From assembly GCA_023388965.1 (NCBI GenBank), contig JAEWFF010000056.1, positions 71,648-135,647 on the forward strand: a stretch of DNA of 64,000 nucleotides, read 5' to 3'. The stretch's first letter is position 1; every line of letters begins with the position of its first letter. The notes beneath the pieces are model-generated. The model saw nothing but the letters and a program-made list of their open reading frames with translations, was not told the origin of the DNA and did not search any database. The position numbers were made by a program, and so were the translations under genes. Below, piece after piece: positions 44,849 to 53,965 of this stretch. This stretch comes from Pseudomonadota bacterium. GTDB lineage: Bacteria; Pseudomonadota; Alphaproteobacteria; Rhizobiales; Methylopilaceae.

Positions 44849-46435
44849 ATGGCCCCGCGGGTTTTGATCTCCGACAAGATCTCGCCCGCCTCGGTCAAGA
44901 TCTTCACCGACCGGGGCGTGCAGGTGGACTACCGGCCCGAACTCGGCAAGGACCGCGAGGCGCTGGCCGCGATCATCCGTAATTACGACGGGCTCGCGGT
45001 CCGCTCCGCCACCAAGGTCACGTCCAAGGTGCTGGCCAATGCCGGGCGGCTGAAAGTGGTCGGCCGCGCCGGCATCGGCGTCGACAATATCGATCTGCCG
45101 GCCGCGACCGCCAAGGGCGTGATCGTGATGAACACGCCGTTCGGCAATTCCATCACGACCGCCGAACACGCGATCGCGCTGATGCTGGCGATGGCGCGCG
45201 AAATCCCGGCCGCCGACCAGTCCACGCAGGCCGGCAAATGGGAGAAGGCGCGCTTCCTCGGCGTCGAGATCACCGGCAAGACGCTTGGCCTGATCGGCTG
45301 CGGCAATATCGGCTCCATCGTTTCGGACCGCGCCATCGGCCTGAAGATGAAGGTGATCGCGTTCGACCCCTTCCTGTCGGCCGAGCGGGCGCAGGCGCTC
45401 GGTGTCGAGAAGGTCGAACTCGATGAGGTGCTGGCGCGCGCCGATTTCATCTCCCTGCACACGCCGCTGACGGAGAAGACGAAGAACATCCTGTCGGCCG
45501 ACGCGCTCAACAGGACGAAGAAGGGCGTACGTATCGTCAATTGCGCGCGCGGCGGACTTGTCGACGAGCTTGCGCTGCGCGCGGCGCTCGAGACCGGCCA
45601 TGTCGCCGGCGCGGCATTCGACGTTTTCTCGACCGAGCCCGCGACCGACAATCCGCTGTTCGGCCATCCGCATGTGATCTGCACGCCGCATCTGGGCGCG
45701 AGCACGATGGAGGCGCAGGAGAATGTCGCGCTTCAGGTCGCCGAGCAGATGTCGGATTATCTGACGCGCGGCGCCATTACGAACGCGATCAACTTCCCCT
45801 CGATTTCGGCGGAAGAGGCGCCCAAACTGCGCCCCTTCATCACGCTTGCCGAACGGCTCGGCTCGTTTGCGGGCCAGCTCACCGACGAGGGCGTGAAGTC
45901 CATACGCATCACCTATCAGGGCGAGGCGGCCCTGCTCAACACGCGCGCGCTGACGAGTTCGGCAGTTGCGGGCCTGCTGCGGCCGATGCTGGCCGACATC
46001 AATGTCGTCTCCGCGCCGAGCGTCGCCAAGGAACGCGGCATCGTCATCGAGGAGATGACGAGCGAAGCCGACAGCGATTACGATGCGCTCGTGACCCTGA
46101 CTGTGGTGACGGAGAACATGGAGCGCTCGGTCTCCGGCACCGTGTTCGGGGACGGCAAACCGCGCATCGTCGACATCAAGGGCATCAAGGTCGATGCCGA
46201 ATTCGCGCCGTCCATGATCTATGTGGCGAACGAGGACAGGCCGGGCTTTGTCGGCGGGTTCGCCAGCCTTCTCGGCGAAGCGGGCGTCAATATCGCGACC
46301 TTCGCGCTCGGCCGCGCCTCGCAGGGCGGCGATGCCATCGCGCTCGTCCAGATCGACGGCGAGGTTTCGGACGCCGTCATGGACAAGGTGCGCAAGCTGC
46401 CACAGGTCCGCCAGGCGAAACCGCTGGTGTTCTGA
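44849..46435 (+). CDS. serA: phosphoglycerate dehydrogenase
   Basis: SerA starts serine synthesis by oxidising 3-phosphoglycerate. The 528-residue long form has the catalytic and NAD domain (GRAGIGVDNIDL, TLGLIGCGNIGSIVSDRA, VNCARGGLVDELAL, ICTPHLGASTMEAQENVA), the intervening substrate-binding domain, and a C-terminal ACT domain (VANEDRPGFVGGFASLLGEAGVNIATFALGR) for serine feedback. ATG 44849 follows serC closely. It ends at a family B repeat. Confidence 0.97.
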   Translation: MAPRVLISDKISPASVKIFTDRGVQVDYRPELGKDREALAAIIRNYDGLAVRSATKVTSKVLANAGRLKVVGRAGIGVDNIDLPAATAKGVIVMNTPFGNSITTAEHAIALMLAMAREIPAADQSTQAGKWEKARFLGVEITGKTLGLIGCGNIGSIVSDRAIGLKMKVIAFDPFLSAERAQALGVEKVELDEVLARADFISLHTPLTEKTKNILSADALNRTKKGVRIVNCARGGLVDELALRAALETGHVAGAAFDVFSTEPATDNPLFGHPHVICTPHLGASTMEAQENVALQVAEQMSDYLTRGAITNAINFPSISAEEAPKLRPFITLAERLGSFAGQLTDEGVKSIRITYQGEAALLNTRALTSSAVAGLLRPMLADINVVSAPSVAKERGIVIEEMTSEADSDYDALVTLTVVTENMERSVSGTVFGDGKPRIVDIKGIKVDAEFAPSMIYVANEDRPGFVGGFASLLGEAGVNIATFALGRASQGGDAIALVQIDGEVSDAVMDKVRKLPQVRQAKPLVF

Positions 46436-46439
46436 CCCT

Positions 46440-46607
46440 GTGCCCCGGAAGGCGCGGAGCGCCTGTCCGGGACCCCCGCAGCATCAGAGATAGAATCGCG
46501 CTGTCACGGCGTATGGGTCCCGGGCTCCGCACGTAACTCGGGCTTGCCCGAGTTACGATTTATAGGGCTTAACTCGGCAACAGCCGAGTTAAGCGGCCCC
46601 GGGACAT
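46440..46607. repeat. palindromic repeat, family B copy 2 with nested palindromes
   Basis: It shares the two hairpins of copy 1: CCCCGGAAGG..CGGAGCG to CTGTCCGGGA, and GTATGGGTCCCGGGCTCCGC to GGCCCCGGGAC. The loop of the second hairpin is replaced by two further perfect hairpins: CGTAACTCGGGC/GCCCGAGTTACG (46532-46557) and GCTTAACTCGG/CCGAGTTAAGC (46567-46594). It fills the gap between convergent serA and the Hsp70-like gene. Confidence 0.85.
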
Positions 46608-46610
46608 ACA

Positions 46611-47858
46611 TCACCCAAACCGCCGCTTTGCATCGAGCGTCAGGCCGAGGCCGACCGAGCCGAAAATGTCGCCTTCGACGATTTTCGTATCCGGCAGGTT
46701 CGCGGCGATGGCCGCGCGTACATGCGCAAGGCGCGTCGAGCCGCCGGTCAGGAACAGAGCGTTGATCTTTTCAGGCTCAAGGCCGGCCTGATGTAGGCAG
46801 ATGTTCACGCGCGCGCCGATCCGCGCCGAAAGAGCCGCCGTCCCCGAGGCGAGGTCCTCGCGCGTGAGGCCGACGGAAAGTCCCGCTTCCAGCCAATCGA
46901 GATCGATCCGCGAACGCGGCATATCCGCAAGCGCGATCTTGGCGTCCTCGACATCGGCGGCGAGGGCGTGGCCGCGCCGCTCCTCCGCCACGCGGATCAG
47001 GCGCGCGATCAGATGCGGCTCGGCGGCCTCGCGCTCGACCTCGGCAAGCTCGCGCATCAGCTTCGGATCGTACAGACGGTTGATGCTGTGCCAGGTGGCG
47101 AGATCGTGGAAATAGCCGTTGGGCACGCCGAGCCCCTTGCGCTTCATGGCGCTGCGATAGCCCATCAGCGGCATGAGAAAGGCAAGGCTCAGTTCGCGGT
47201 CGAAATCCGTGCCGCCGATGCGCACGCCATCGTTTGCGAGAATATCGCCCGTACGGTCGGCGGCCATTGCGCGCCGCGGCGAGAGCCGTACGATCGAGAA
47301 ATCCGACGTGCCGCCGCCGATATCGGCGATCAGCGCGATCTGTTCGCCCGTCACGCTCTGTTCGTAGTCGAGCGCGGCGGCGATCGGCTCGTACTGGAAC
47401 AGGACATGCCGGTAGCCGACCTCGCCGGCGATTTTCCTCAGCGCCTCCTCGGCGCGGCGGTCGCCGTCCTCGTCGCCGTCGACGAAATGGACGGGGCGTC
47501 CGTGCACGACCTCGGTCAATTCCCGGCCAAGCTGCTTTTCGGCGCGCACCTTGATGTGGCGGAGGAAATCCGTAACCACGCGGCGGAACGGCGCGCGCTC
47601 GCGGCCGAGCAGGGTGCTTTCCTCGAGAAGGGCGGAGCCGAGAACGGATTTTATGCTGCGGATCAGGCGGCCCTGTTCGCCCTCAATATAGGCGGCGATG
47701 GCGGCGCGTCCGATCTGCGGCGCGCGGACGGGGCTGTAGAAGATCGCGCTCGGAATGGTGCGCTCGCCGCCTTCGAGCGGCGTCAATACGGGCGCGCCGT
47801 CCGCGAATGTGCCGAGCGTCGTGTTCGACGTGCCGAAATCGAGGCCGCAGGCGGTCAT
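46611..47858 (-). CDS. Hsp70 family protein (YegD-like)
   Basis: The 415-residue protein contains the actin-like ATPase domain of Hsp70: CGLDFGTSNTTLG, IADIGGGTSDFSIV, and LFLTGGSTRLAHVRAAI. It lacks the substrate-binding and lid domains of DnaK, as YegD proteins do. YegD function is unclear. Its ATG overlaps the stop of the upstream EamA gene by 4 bp, so the two are one operon. It ends beside a family B repeat. Confidence 0.93.
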   Translation of the reverse strand: MTACGLDFGTSNTTLGTFADGAPVLTPLEGGERTIPSAIFYSPVRAPQIGRAAIAAYIEGEQGRLIRSIKSVLGSALLEESTLLGRERAPFRRVVTDFLRHIKVRAEKQLGRELTEVVHGRPVHFVDGDEDGDRRAEEALRKIAGEVGYRHVLFQYEPIAAALDYEQSVTGEQIALIADIGGGTSDFSIVRLSPRRAMAADRTGDILANDGVRIGGTDFDRELSLAFLMPLMGYRSAMKRKGLGVPNGYFHDLATWHSINRLYDPKLMRELAEVEREAAEPHLIARLIRVAEERRGHALAADVEDAKIALADMPRSRIDLDWLEAGLSVGLTREDLASGTAALSARIGARVNICLHQAGLEPEKINALFLTGGSTRLAHVRAAIAANLPDTKIVEGDIFGSVGLGLTLDAKRRFG

Positions 47859-48775
47859 TGTGCGGGCGCGCTCCGGCGGGTCGTGGCGACGAAGACGCCG
47901 CCGAGCACGAGCAGGAATCCGACGATGTGAAACAGATGCATTTCCTCGCCGAGAAACAGGATCGCAAGGATCGAGCCGAAAACCGGCATCAGGTGAAAGA
48001 AGGGACCGGCGCGGTTGGCGCCGATGAGCTGAACGCCGCGGTTGAAGAACAGATAGGCGATGAGCGAGGGAAACAGCATGACATAGCCGAGCACGGCGAA
48101 GGTCGAGGGCGTGAAATTGATGCGTCCGCCGGCGATGAATTCAGCGGCGGCGAACGGCAGGAGCAGAACCGTGCCGCACACGACGATGCTGGCGAGAAAG
48201 CTCAGCTGATCCAGTGCGGGGCGCTTGCGGAGGGCCGCAGAATAAAGGCCGTACAGGACCAGAGCGAGAATGATGATCATGTCGCCTATATTGAAGCTGA
48301 GCGCGGCGAGATGGGCCGGAACGCCCCGTGTGACGATGACGAGGACGCCCAGGAGCGAGACGAGAATGCCGCCGAACTGGGCCAGGGTCAGCCGGTCGCC
48401 CCACAGGACGAAACACCAGATCGCGATCAGAAGCGGTGCGGTTGATTGTACCAGCACCGCGTTGATGGCCTCGGTATGGGCCAGCGCCCAATAGGACAAT
48501 GCATTGTAGGGGCCGATGCCGGTGGCCGAGAGAAAGATCAGAATCGGCAGGTTCCGGCGGATGACGGGCCAATTGCTCCTCAGCCCTTTCCACGCGAAGG
48601 GTAGCACGATCAGGGCCGCTCCGGCCCAGCGCAGGAAGGCGAAGGCAAGCGGGGGAATATCGGGCGCGGCATAGCGGCCGATCACCAGATTCGAGGCCCA
48701 GAAGAGGGAGGTGAGCGTCAGCAGAAGGTAAGGGCGGTCGAACAGGCCGGGACCGGCCTCTGGCGTGGCGCTCAT
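47855..48775 (-). CDS. EamA/DMT family transporter
   Basis: This is a drug/metabolite transporter of about ten transmembrane helices in two EamA repeats (LLTLTSLFWASNLVIGRYA ... ; GDMIIILALVLYGLYSAAL ...). LFLGEEMHLFHIVGFLLVLGGVF near the end is typical. The substrate is unknown. ATG 48775 gives 306 residues; ATG 48784 gives three more. No clear ribosome binding site is seen for either. It is cotranscribed with the Hsp70-like gene and divergent from purA. Confidence 0.9.
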   Translation of the reverse strand: MSATPEAGPGLFDRPYLLLTLTSLFWASNLVIGRYAAPDIPPLAFAFLRWAGAALIVLPFAWKGLRSNWPVIRRNLPILIFLSATGIGPYNALSYWALAHTEAINAVLVQSTAPLLIAIWCFVLWGDRLTLAQFGGILVSLLGVLVIVTRGVPAHLAALSFNIGDMIIILALVLYGLYSAALRKRPALDQLSFLASIVVCGTVLLLPFAAAEFIAGGRINFTPSTFAVLGYVMLFPSLIAYLFFNRGVQLIGANRAGPFFHLMPVFGSILAILFLGEEMHLFHIVGFLLVLGGVFVATTRRSAPAQ

Positions 48776-48860
48776 GAGGCGCATGACTGGCCGCGATTGC
48801 TGATTTGGGCAAGCCATCCGTTAGGCTTGATACCGGGGGGCCGATCCTTTACCACCCTTG

Positions 48861-48888
48861 AAAGCCCGGGCCTCGCCAGGGCTTTTTT
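48861..48888 (+). terminator. terminator-like hairpin in the purA leader
   Basis: AAAGCCC and GGGCTTT pair (loop includes GGCCTCGCC, which can pair further) and are followed by TTT. It ends 24 bp before the purA ATG on the same strand, with no upstream gene on that strand for 2.4 kb, so an attenuator is possible. Confidence 0.5.
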
Positions 48889-48912
48889 CACGTTGGAAGG
48901 TGCGGATCAGCT

Positions 48913-50211
48913 ATGGCCAATGTTGTGGTCGTCGGGGCCCAGTGGGGTGACGAAGGCAAAGGCAAGATCGTCGACTGGCTGTCTGAAAAGGCCGATGTCG
49001 TCGTCCGTTTCCAGGGCGGCCATAATGCCGGCCACACGCTCGTCATCGACGGAGAGGTCTACAAGCTCAGCCTGCTGCCCTCCGGCATCGTGCGCGGCGG
49101 CAAGCTCTCGATCATCGGCAATGGCGTCGTGGTCGATCCGCATGCCTTCATCGCCGAGGTGGAGCGCCTGAAGGAGCAGGGGGTCGAGGTCACGCGCGAT
49201 AATCTGCGTATCGCCGACAATGCCACGCTGATTCTCTCGCTGCACCGCGAACTCGACGCTTTGCGTGAGGACGCGGCCGCCGCCAGCGGCACCAAGATCG
49301 GGACGACCAAGCGCGGCATCGGCCCCGCTTACGAGGACAAGGCCGGCCGGCGCGCGATCCGCGTGCGCGATCTGGACGATCCGCAGACGCTGCCGGCCAA
49401 GATCGAACGGCTTCTCGTCCATCACAATGCGATTCGCCGCGGGCTGGGGCTCGATGAATTGTCGGCGTCGGCGCTGCTCGACGAGCTGATGTCCGCCGCG
49501 CCGAAGATTCTCCCCTATATGGACGCGACCTGGGAATTGCTCGACGAGAAGCGCAAGGACGGCGCGCGCATCCTGTTCGAGGGCGCGCAGGGCGCGCTGC
49601 TCGACGTCGATCACGGTACCTATCCCTATGTCACTTCGTCGAACACGGTTGCCGCGGCCGCTGCCACCGGTTCGGGCCTCGGGCCCAAAAGCGTGGGTTT
49701 CGTGCTCGGAATAGCCAAAGCCTATACGACGCGCGTCGGCGAAGGACCGTTCCCGACCGAACTGAACGACGAGACCGGACGGACGATCGGCGAGCGTGGC
49801 CGCGAATTCGGCACGGTGACGGGCCGGGCGCGGCGCTGCGGCTGGTTCGATGCCGTGACCGTGCGGCAGACCGTGCGGACATCGGGCATAGACGGTATCG
49901 CCTTGACGAAGCTCGATATTCTTGATGGATTCGACGAGATTAAGGTCTGCACGCACTATATGCTCGACGGCAAGCGGATCGACCGTCTGCCGGCGAGCCA
50001 GGGCGAGCAGGCCCGTGTACAGCCGGTCTACGAGACCATTGCGGGCTGGAAGGAATCCAGCCAGGGCGCGCGTTCCTGGGCCGCTTTGCCGGCGCAGGCG
50101 GTCAAATATGTGCGGCGAATCGAGGAGCTGATCGGCTGTCCCGTCACACTTTTATCCACGAGCCCTGAGAGAGAAGACACAATTCTTGTCCATGACCCCT
50201 TCGAAGACTAA
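48913..50211 (+). CDS. purA: adenylosuccinate synthetase
   Basis: PurA joins IMP and aspartate with GTP on the way to AMP. The 432-residue protein has the GTP loop VVVGAQWGDEGKGKIVDWL, FQGGHNAGHTLV, the TTKRGIGPAYEDKAGRRAIR segment, LFEGAQGALLDVDHGTYPYVTSSNT, and GRARRCGWFDAV. The length is normal. It is monocistronic or read with the next gene 48 bp on. A hairpin lies in its leader. Confidence 0.97.
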   Translation: MANVVVVGAQWGDEGKGKIVDWLSEKADVVVRFQGGHNAGHTLVIDGEVYKLSLLPSGIVRGGKLSIIGNGVVVDPHAFIAEVERLKEQGVEVTRDNLRIADNATLILSLHRELDALREDAAAASGTKIGTTKRGIGPAYEDKAGRRAIRVRDLDDPQTLPAKIERLLVHHNAIRRGLGLDELSASALLDELMSAAPKILPYMDATWELLDEKRKDGARILFEGAQGALLDVDHGTYPYVTSSNTVAAAAATGSGLGPKSVGFVLGIAKAYTTRVGEGPFPTELNDETGRTIGERGREFGTVTGRARRCGWFDAVTVRQTVRTSGIDGIALTKLDILDGFDEIKVCTHYMLDGKRIDRLPASQGEQARVQPVYETIAGWKESSQGARSWAALPAQAVKYVRRIEELIGCPVTLLSTSPEREDTILVHDPFED

Positions 50212-50258
50212 GTCTTGCAGGTGACTTGGCGCACACTCCCGGGCGATAAAAAGAAGAC

Positions 50259-51896
50259 ATGGCCGATTACTATCCAGTATTGACGCGAGCCATTTCGGCA
50301 TTGGACCCGAACACGGCGGAAGCCCGCCGGACGGTCTATGAGCGCGCGCGTCAGGCCATCGTCAAACAGCTTCGCAGCTACGACCCGCCGCTGGCGGAAG
50401 CCGAAATCACCAAGGAGAGGCTCGGGCTCGAAGAGGCGGTGCGCCGGATCGAATCCGAACATCGCGCCGGCCAGCAGCAGCAAACGCAGCCGCCGCCGGC
50501 CGCGCCGGAGCGGCCTGCCGCCTCGCCCGCCGCCGAGCGGGGCGCTGCCGAACGAGCCGCTGTCGAACGGTCTGCCGCCGAGCGGCCTGCACAATCGCCC
50601 CAGCTGCCGGCCGCAGGCCCTGCATCGCCGCGCCCGGTTGCTGCTGAACGGGCACCGGGCCAGTCATCCGGCCAGCCAGTCGGGGCGGGCCCGTCTTCCG
50701 CGCCGCCGGCGCCTCCGCGCCCGGCCACCACCTCGGTCGCGGGCGATGGCCTGGTCAAAGTCCATGCCGCCGCCGCCGCCGCCGCCTCGCTCGGCGCGGC
50801 CACCGCAAGCGCCCGCGCCAGCGCGCTGACGACGCGCGCGGCCTTCGAGCCCGCCTCCCAGCGCGGCGCGCCGCAGCGCACCGAACCGAATTTCGAGCGT
50901 CCCCGCGTGCCGGGCCCGCTCCCGGAAGCCCGCCCGCCGGCAATGGAGAGCACCTTCGCCCAGCGCGAGATCGCGCCGCCCGGCGAGGACGATCGCGACG
51001 ATGGGCAGAGCGAGGCCCCGCGCGCGGCCCGCATGGTGGGCCTGATCGCCATCATCGCCCTTATCGGGCTTGGCGTCGGCACCTATCTCGCCCGCGATCA
51101 GATTGCCGGTTTCTTCGGCGACGAGGCGGTCGAAATCGCCGAGCCGGCGGATAGCAGCCCGAAAGTGGACGATCGTGTCGGTACGGGCGATGCCGTGCCC
51201 GGCGACGATGCTGCGGTCGAGACGCCGCCCGCAACCAGCGCGGAGCCCGCGCCCGAAACCGCCGCCGAGCAGCCGGCCTCTCCCGCCACGCCGTCGGATG
51301 CGGGCGCGCTCGTATCGCAGCGCGCGACGCTCTATGACGAAGCGCCCGACGCACAGAGCGGCGCGGCGGCAACGACGGGTTCCATCAACTGGCGCACGGA
51401 GCCGGTGCCGAGCAATCCGTCCGAAGTGCAGCTCGTCGGCGATATCTCGATCCCCGAGCGCGGCATGCGGGCCATGCTGACCATGACGCGCAATCTCGAC
51501 GAGACGCTGCCGGCCAGCCACCTCATCGAGATCGTATTTACGCTGCCGGACGATTTCGTGAACGGCGGCGTCGGCAATGTGCCGGGCATCCTGTTCAAGC
51601 AGACCGAGGCCGATGGCGGCTCGGCGCTCAAGGGCATGTCGGCCAAGGTGACGAAAAACATCTTCCTGATCGGCCTGGAAAAGACGCCGGCCGACCACGA
51701 GCAGAACATGCAGGCCATCCGCTCGCGCGGCTGGATCGACCTTCCGATCCTTTACGAGAACGGCCGCCGCGCTGTGCTGACGATCGAGAAGGGCACGCCG
51801 GGCGAGCGCGCCTTTGCTGCCGCCTTCAACGCATGGGACGGCGCATTGCCGCCGCAGACGCCCGCTCCGGAAGCGAGCGCCCCCGCGACGCCGTAA
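50259..51896 (+). CDS. large Pro/Ala-rich single-pass membrane protein
   Basis: The 545-residue protein begins with an N-terminal region of about 70 residues that looks conserved (MADYYPVLTRAISALDPNT, RRTVYERARQAIVKQLRSYDPPL). A disordered Ala/Pro/Arg-rich stretch follows to about residue 250, then one transmembrane helix (ARMVGLIAIIALIGLGVGTYLA). A second linker leads to a folded C-terminal domain (INWRTEPVPSNPSEVQLVGDISIPERGMRAMLTM, HLIEIVFTLPDDFVNGGVGNVPGILFK). I do not know a function. Similar proteins are frequent in Hyphomicrobiales by recollection. It converges on rpoH with 12 bp between. Confidence 0.82.
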   Translation: MADYYPVLTRAISALDPNTAEARRTVYERARQAIVKQLRSYDPPLAEAEITKERLGLEEAVRRIESEHRAGQQQQTQPPPAAPERPAASPAAERGAAERAAVERSAAERPAQSPQLPAAGPASPRPVAAERAPGQSSGQPVGAGPSSAPPAPPRPATTSVAGDGLVKVHAAAAAAASLGAATASARASALTTRAAFEPASQRGAPQRTEPNFERPRVPGPLPEARPPAMESTFAQREIAPPGEDDRDDGQSEAPRAARMVGLIAIIALIGLGVGTYLARDQIAGFFGDEAVEIAEPADSSPKVDDRVGTGDAVPGDDAAVETPPATSAEPAPETAAEQPASPATPSDAGALVSQRATLYDEAPDAQSGAAATTGSINWRTEPVPSNPSEVQLVGDISIPERGMRAMLTMTRNLDETLPASHLIEIVFTLPDDFVNGGVGNVPGILFKQTEADGGSALKGMSAKVTKNIFLIGLEKTPADHEQNMQAIRSRGWIDLPILYENGRRAVLTIEKGTPGERAFAAAFNAWDGALPPQTPAPEASAPATP

Positions 51897-51908
51897 TTAC
51901 GGTAAGTT

Positions 51909-52796
51909 TCAGGCCGCGCCGGCCTCGACGGCGGCGATGTTCTCGCGCACGGCCTTCTGCACCTTTTCGAAGGCGCGCACCTCGATCTGCCGCACGCGTT
52001 CGCGCGAGACGCCGAATTCTTCCGACAGGGCTTCGAGCGTGATCGGCTCTTCGGAGAGCTTGCGCGCCTCGAAAATGCGCCGTTCGCGGTCGTTCAGCAC
52101 GGTCATGGCGCGCTTCAGGGCCTCGCGGCGATTGTCGAGTTCCTCGGACTCGGCGAGGATGGTTTCCTGGCTGACGGAATCGTCGACCAGCCAGTCCTGC
52201 CATTCCGACGAATCCGCCTCGTCGCCGCGTAGCGGCGTGTTCAGAGACGCATCGCCCGACAGGCGCCGGTTCATCGATATGACGTCTTCCTCGGGCACGC
52301 CGAGCTTCTTGGCGATCTGCTGCACCTGATCGGGCCGCAGGTCGCCGTCCTCGAGCGCCGAAATCTGGCTCTTGGCCTTGCGCAGGTTGAAGAACAATTT
52401 CTTCTGGTTGGCGGTGGTGCCCATTTTCACCAGCGACCACGAGCGCAGGATGTATTCCTGGATCGCGGCGCGGATCCACCACATCGCATAGGTCGCGAGG
52501 CGGAAGCCCTTGTCGGGCTCGAACCTTTTCACGGCCTGCATGAGGCCGACATTGCCTTCAGAAATGACTTCGCCGATGGGCAGGCCATAGCCGCGGTAGC
52601 CCATCGCGATCTTGGCGACGAGCCGCAGATGGCTGGTGACGAGCTTGTGCGCGGCGTCCGGATCGCCGTGTTCGCGCCACCGCTTGGCGAGCATGAACTC
52701 CTCGTTCGGCTCCAGCATCGGAAAACGCCGAATCTCGCTGAGGTAGTGGCTGAGGCCGGTATCGGCCGATATGACTGGAAGCGCCGCACGCGCCAT
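51909..52796 (-). CDS. rpoH: RNA polymerase sigma factor RpoH (sigma-32)
   Basis: RpoH directs heat-shock transcription. From ATG 52796 (GGGGAAGG upstream) the 295-residue protein has sigma-70 regions 1.2 to 4.2: LVTSHLRLVAKIAMGYRGYGLPIGEVISEGNVGLMQAVKRF (2.1-2.2), FRLATYAMWWIRAAIQEYILRSW (2.3-2.4), and SEEFGVSRERVRQIEVRAFEKVQ (4.2). The RpoH box QKKLFFNLR is exact. FtsH, its likely protease, is encoded 11 kb away. Some relatives have two rpoH genes. Confidence 0.96.
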   Translation of the reverse strand: MARAALPVISADTGLSHYLSEIRRFPMLEPNEEFMLAKRWREHGDPDAAHKLVTSHLRLVAKIAMGYRGYGLPIGEVISEGNVGLMQAVKRFEPDKGFRLATYAMWWIRAAIQEYILRSWSLVKMGTTANQKKLFFNLRKAKSQISALEDGDLRPDQVQQIAKKLGVPEEDVISMNRRLSGDASLNTPLRGDEADSSEWQDWLVDDSVSQETILAESEELDNRREALKRAMTVLNDRERRIFEARKLSEEPITLEALSEEFGVSRERVRQIEVRAFEKVQKAVRENIAAVEAGAA

Positions 52797-52871
52797 GTTT
52801 CTAACCTTCCCCGTCGGCCCCCCGAAGCGGAGCCGCAACTGGCCGCGAAAAATTTCGCCGGCCATCTCCGA

Positions 52872-52900
52872 CTATATAGGCACGGTTCAATGTGACGATA
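52872..52900 (-). promoter_or_regulatory. possible rpoH promoter
   Basis: On the minus strand TTATCG, a 17-bp spacer and TATATA lie about 75 bp before the rpoH ATG. The -35 is weak and the -10 good. No clear heat-shock-type promoter was identified. Confidence 0.3.
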
Positions 52901-52951
52901 AGGGGGCATGCCCGTCACAGGGGCGTGAGAGCATGTCGGGGCAGCCCGCAA

Positions 52952-53965
52952 TCAGGCGTCGGGCCCGGCCTGCAGGTTTTCGACGAGGGCGGCGAGCTCT
53001 TCCGGTAACTCGCTGTCGAAGCTCATCAATTCGCCCGTGCCGGGATGGCGGAAGGCGAGATGGCAGGCATGGAGCGCCTGGCGGTCGAGCGCACTGAGGG
53101 CTTCGCGCGCACCTTCCGAGAGCCGAGCGGCCTTGGTCTTGTAGCCCGTGCCGTAAAGCGGATCGCCGAGAACCGGATGGCCGATATGGGCCAGGTGAAC
53201 GCGGATCTGGTGGGTGCGCCCGGTTTCGAGCGTGCATGTGACAAGGCTGGCGACCGGCTTGTCTGCGGGGCCGTAGGTTTCGAGCAATTCCCAATGCGTC
53301 ACCGCCTCGCGGCCCTTGCCGGGGCGGGAAACGTGCATCTTCTCCCGGTTGCGCGGATCGCGATCAATAGGCGCCTCGACCCGGCCGCGCGGCCGGTTGG
53401 GCACGCCCCAGACAAGGGCGAGATAAGCGCGCTCCAGATCGCCCGTGCGGCCGTGATCGGCGAACTGGGCGGCGAGATCGCGATGGGCGCGGTCGGTCTT
53501 GGCGGCGACGAGAAGGCCCGAAGTGTCCTTGTCGAGCCGGTGGACGATGCCCGGCCGCTCGACCCCGCCAATCCCCGACAGCGAGCCCTTGCAATGATGG
53601 AGGAGGGCGTTGACGAGCGTGCCCGTCCAGTTGCCCGCGCCGGGATGGACGACGAGGCCGGACGGCTTGTCGATGACGACCAGCTCCGAATCCTCAAAGA
53701 CGATATCGAGCGGAATGTTCTCCGGCTCGGGCTCGGCGGCCACCGGCGGCGGGATTTCCACCTCGACCGCCTCATCCCCCGCGATCTTGAAACTGGGATT
53801 GTCGGCCACCATTCCGCCAAGGCTTACCTTGCCCGCTTTCACCAGCGCCTGTATCCGGGTGCGCGACAGGCTCGGCAGGAGCGTGGCCAGAGCGCGGTCC
53901 AGCCGCTCGCCGCCGAGCTCGGCCGGAATGGTGATGCTGAGAACTTCAGGGGCAGGATCGTTCAT
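52952..53965 (-). CDS. rluD: RluA/RluD family pseudouridine synthase
   Basis: It makes pseudouridines, probably in helix 69 of 23S rRNA. The 337-residue protein has an S4-like N-terminal domain (GERLDRALATLLPSLSRTRIQALVKAGKVSLGG) and the catalytic motif IVHRLDKDTSGLLVAAKTD with the essential Asp. It ends with RTHQIRVHLAHIGHPVLGDPLYG. Its ATG directly abuts the ATG of the divergent gene at 53966; no Shine-Dalgarno is seen. It is read toward rpoH and may add to rpoH transcription. Confidence 0.94.
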   Translation of the reverse strand: MNDPAPEVLSITIPAELGGERLDRALATLLPSLSRTRIQALVKAGKVSLGGMVADNPSFKIAGDEAVEVEIPPPVAAEPEPENIPLDIVFEDSELVVIDKPSGLVVHPGAGNWTGTLVNALLHHCKGSLSGIGGVERPGIVHRLDKDTSGLLVAAKTDRAHRDLAAQFADHGRTGDLERAYLALVWGVPNRPRGRVEAPIDRDPRNREKMHVSRPGKGREAVTHWELLETYGPADKPVASLVTCTLETGRTHQIRVHLAHIGHPVLGDPLYGTGYKTKAARLSEGAREALSALDRQALHACHLAFRHPGTGELMSFDSELPEELAALVENLQAGPDA

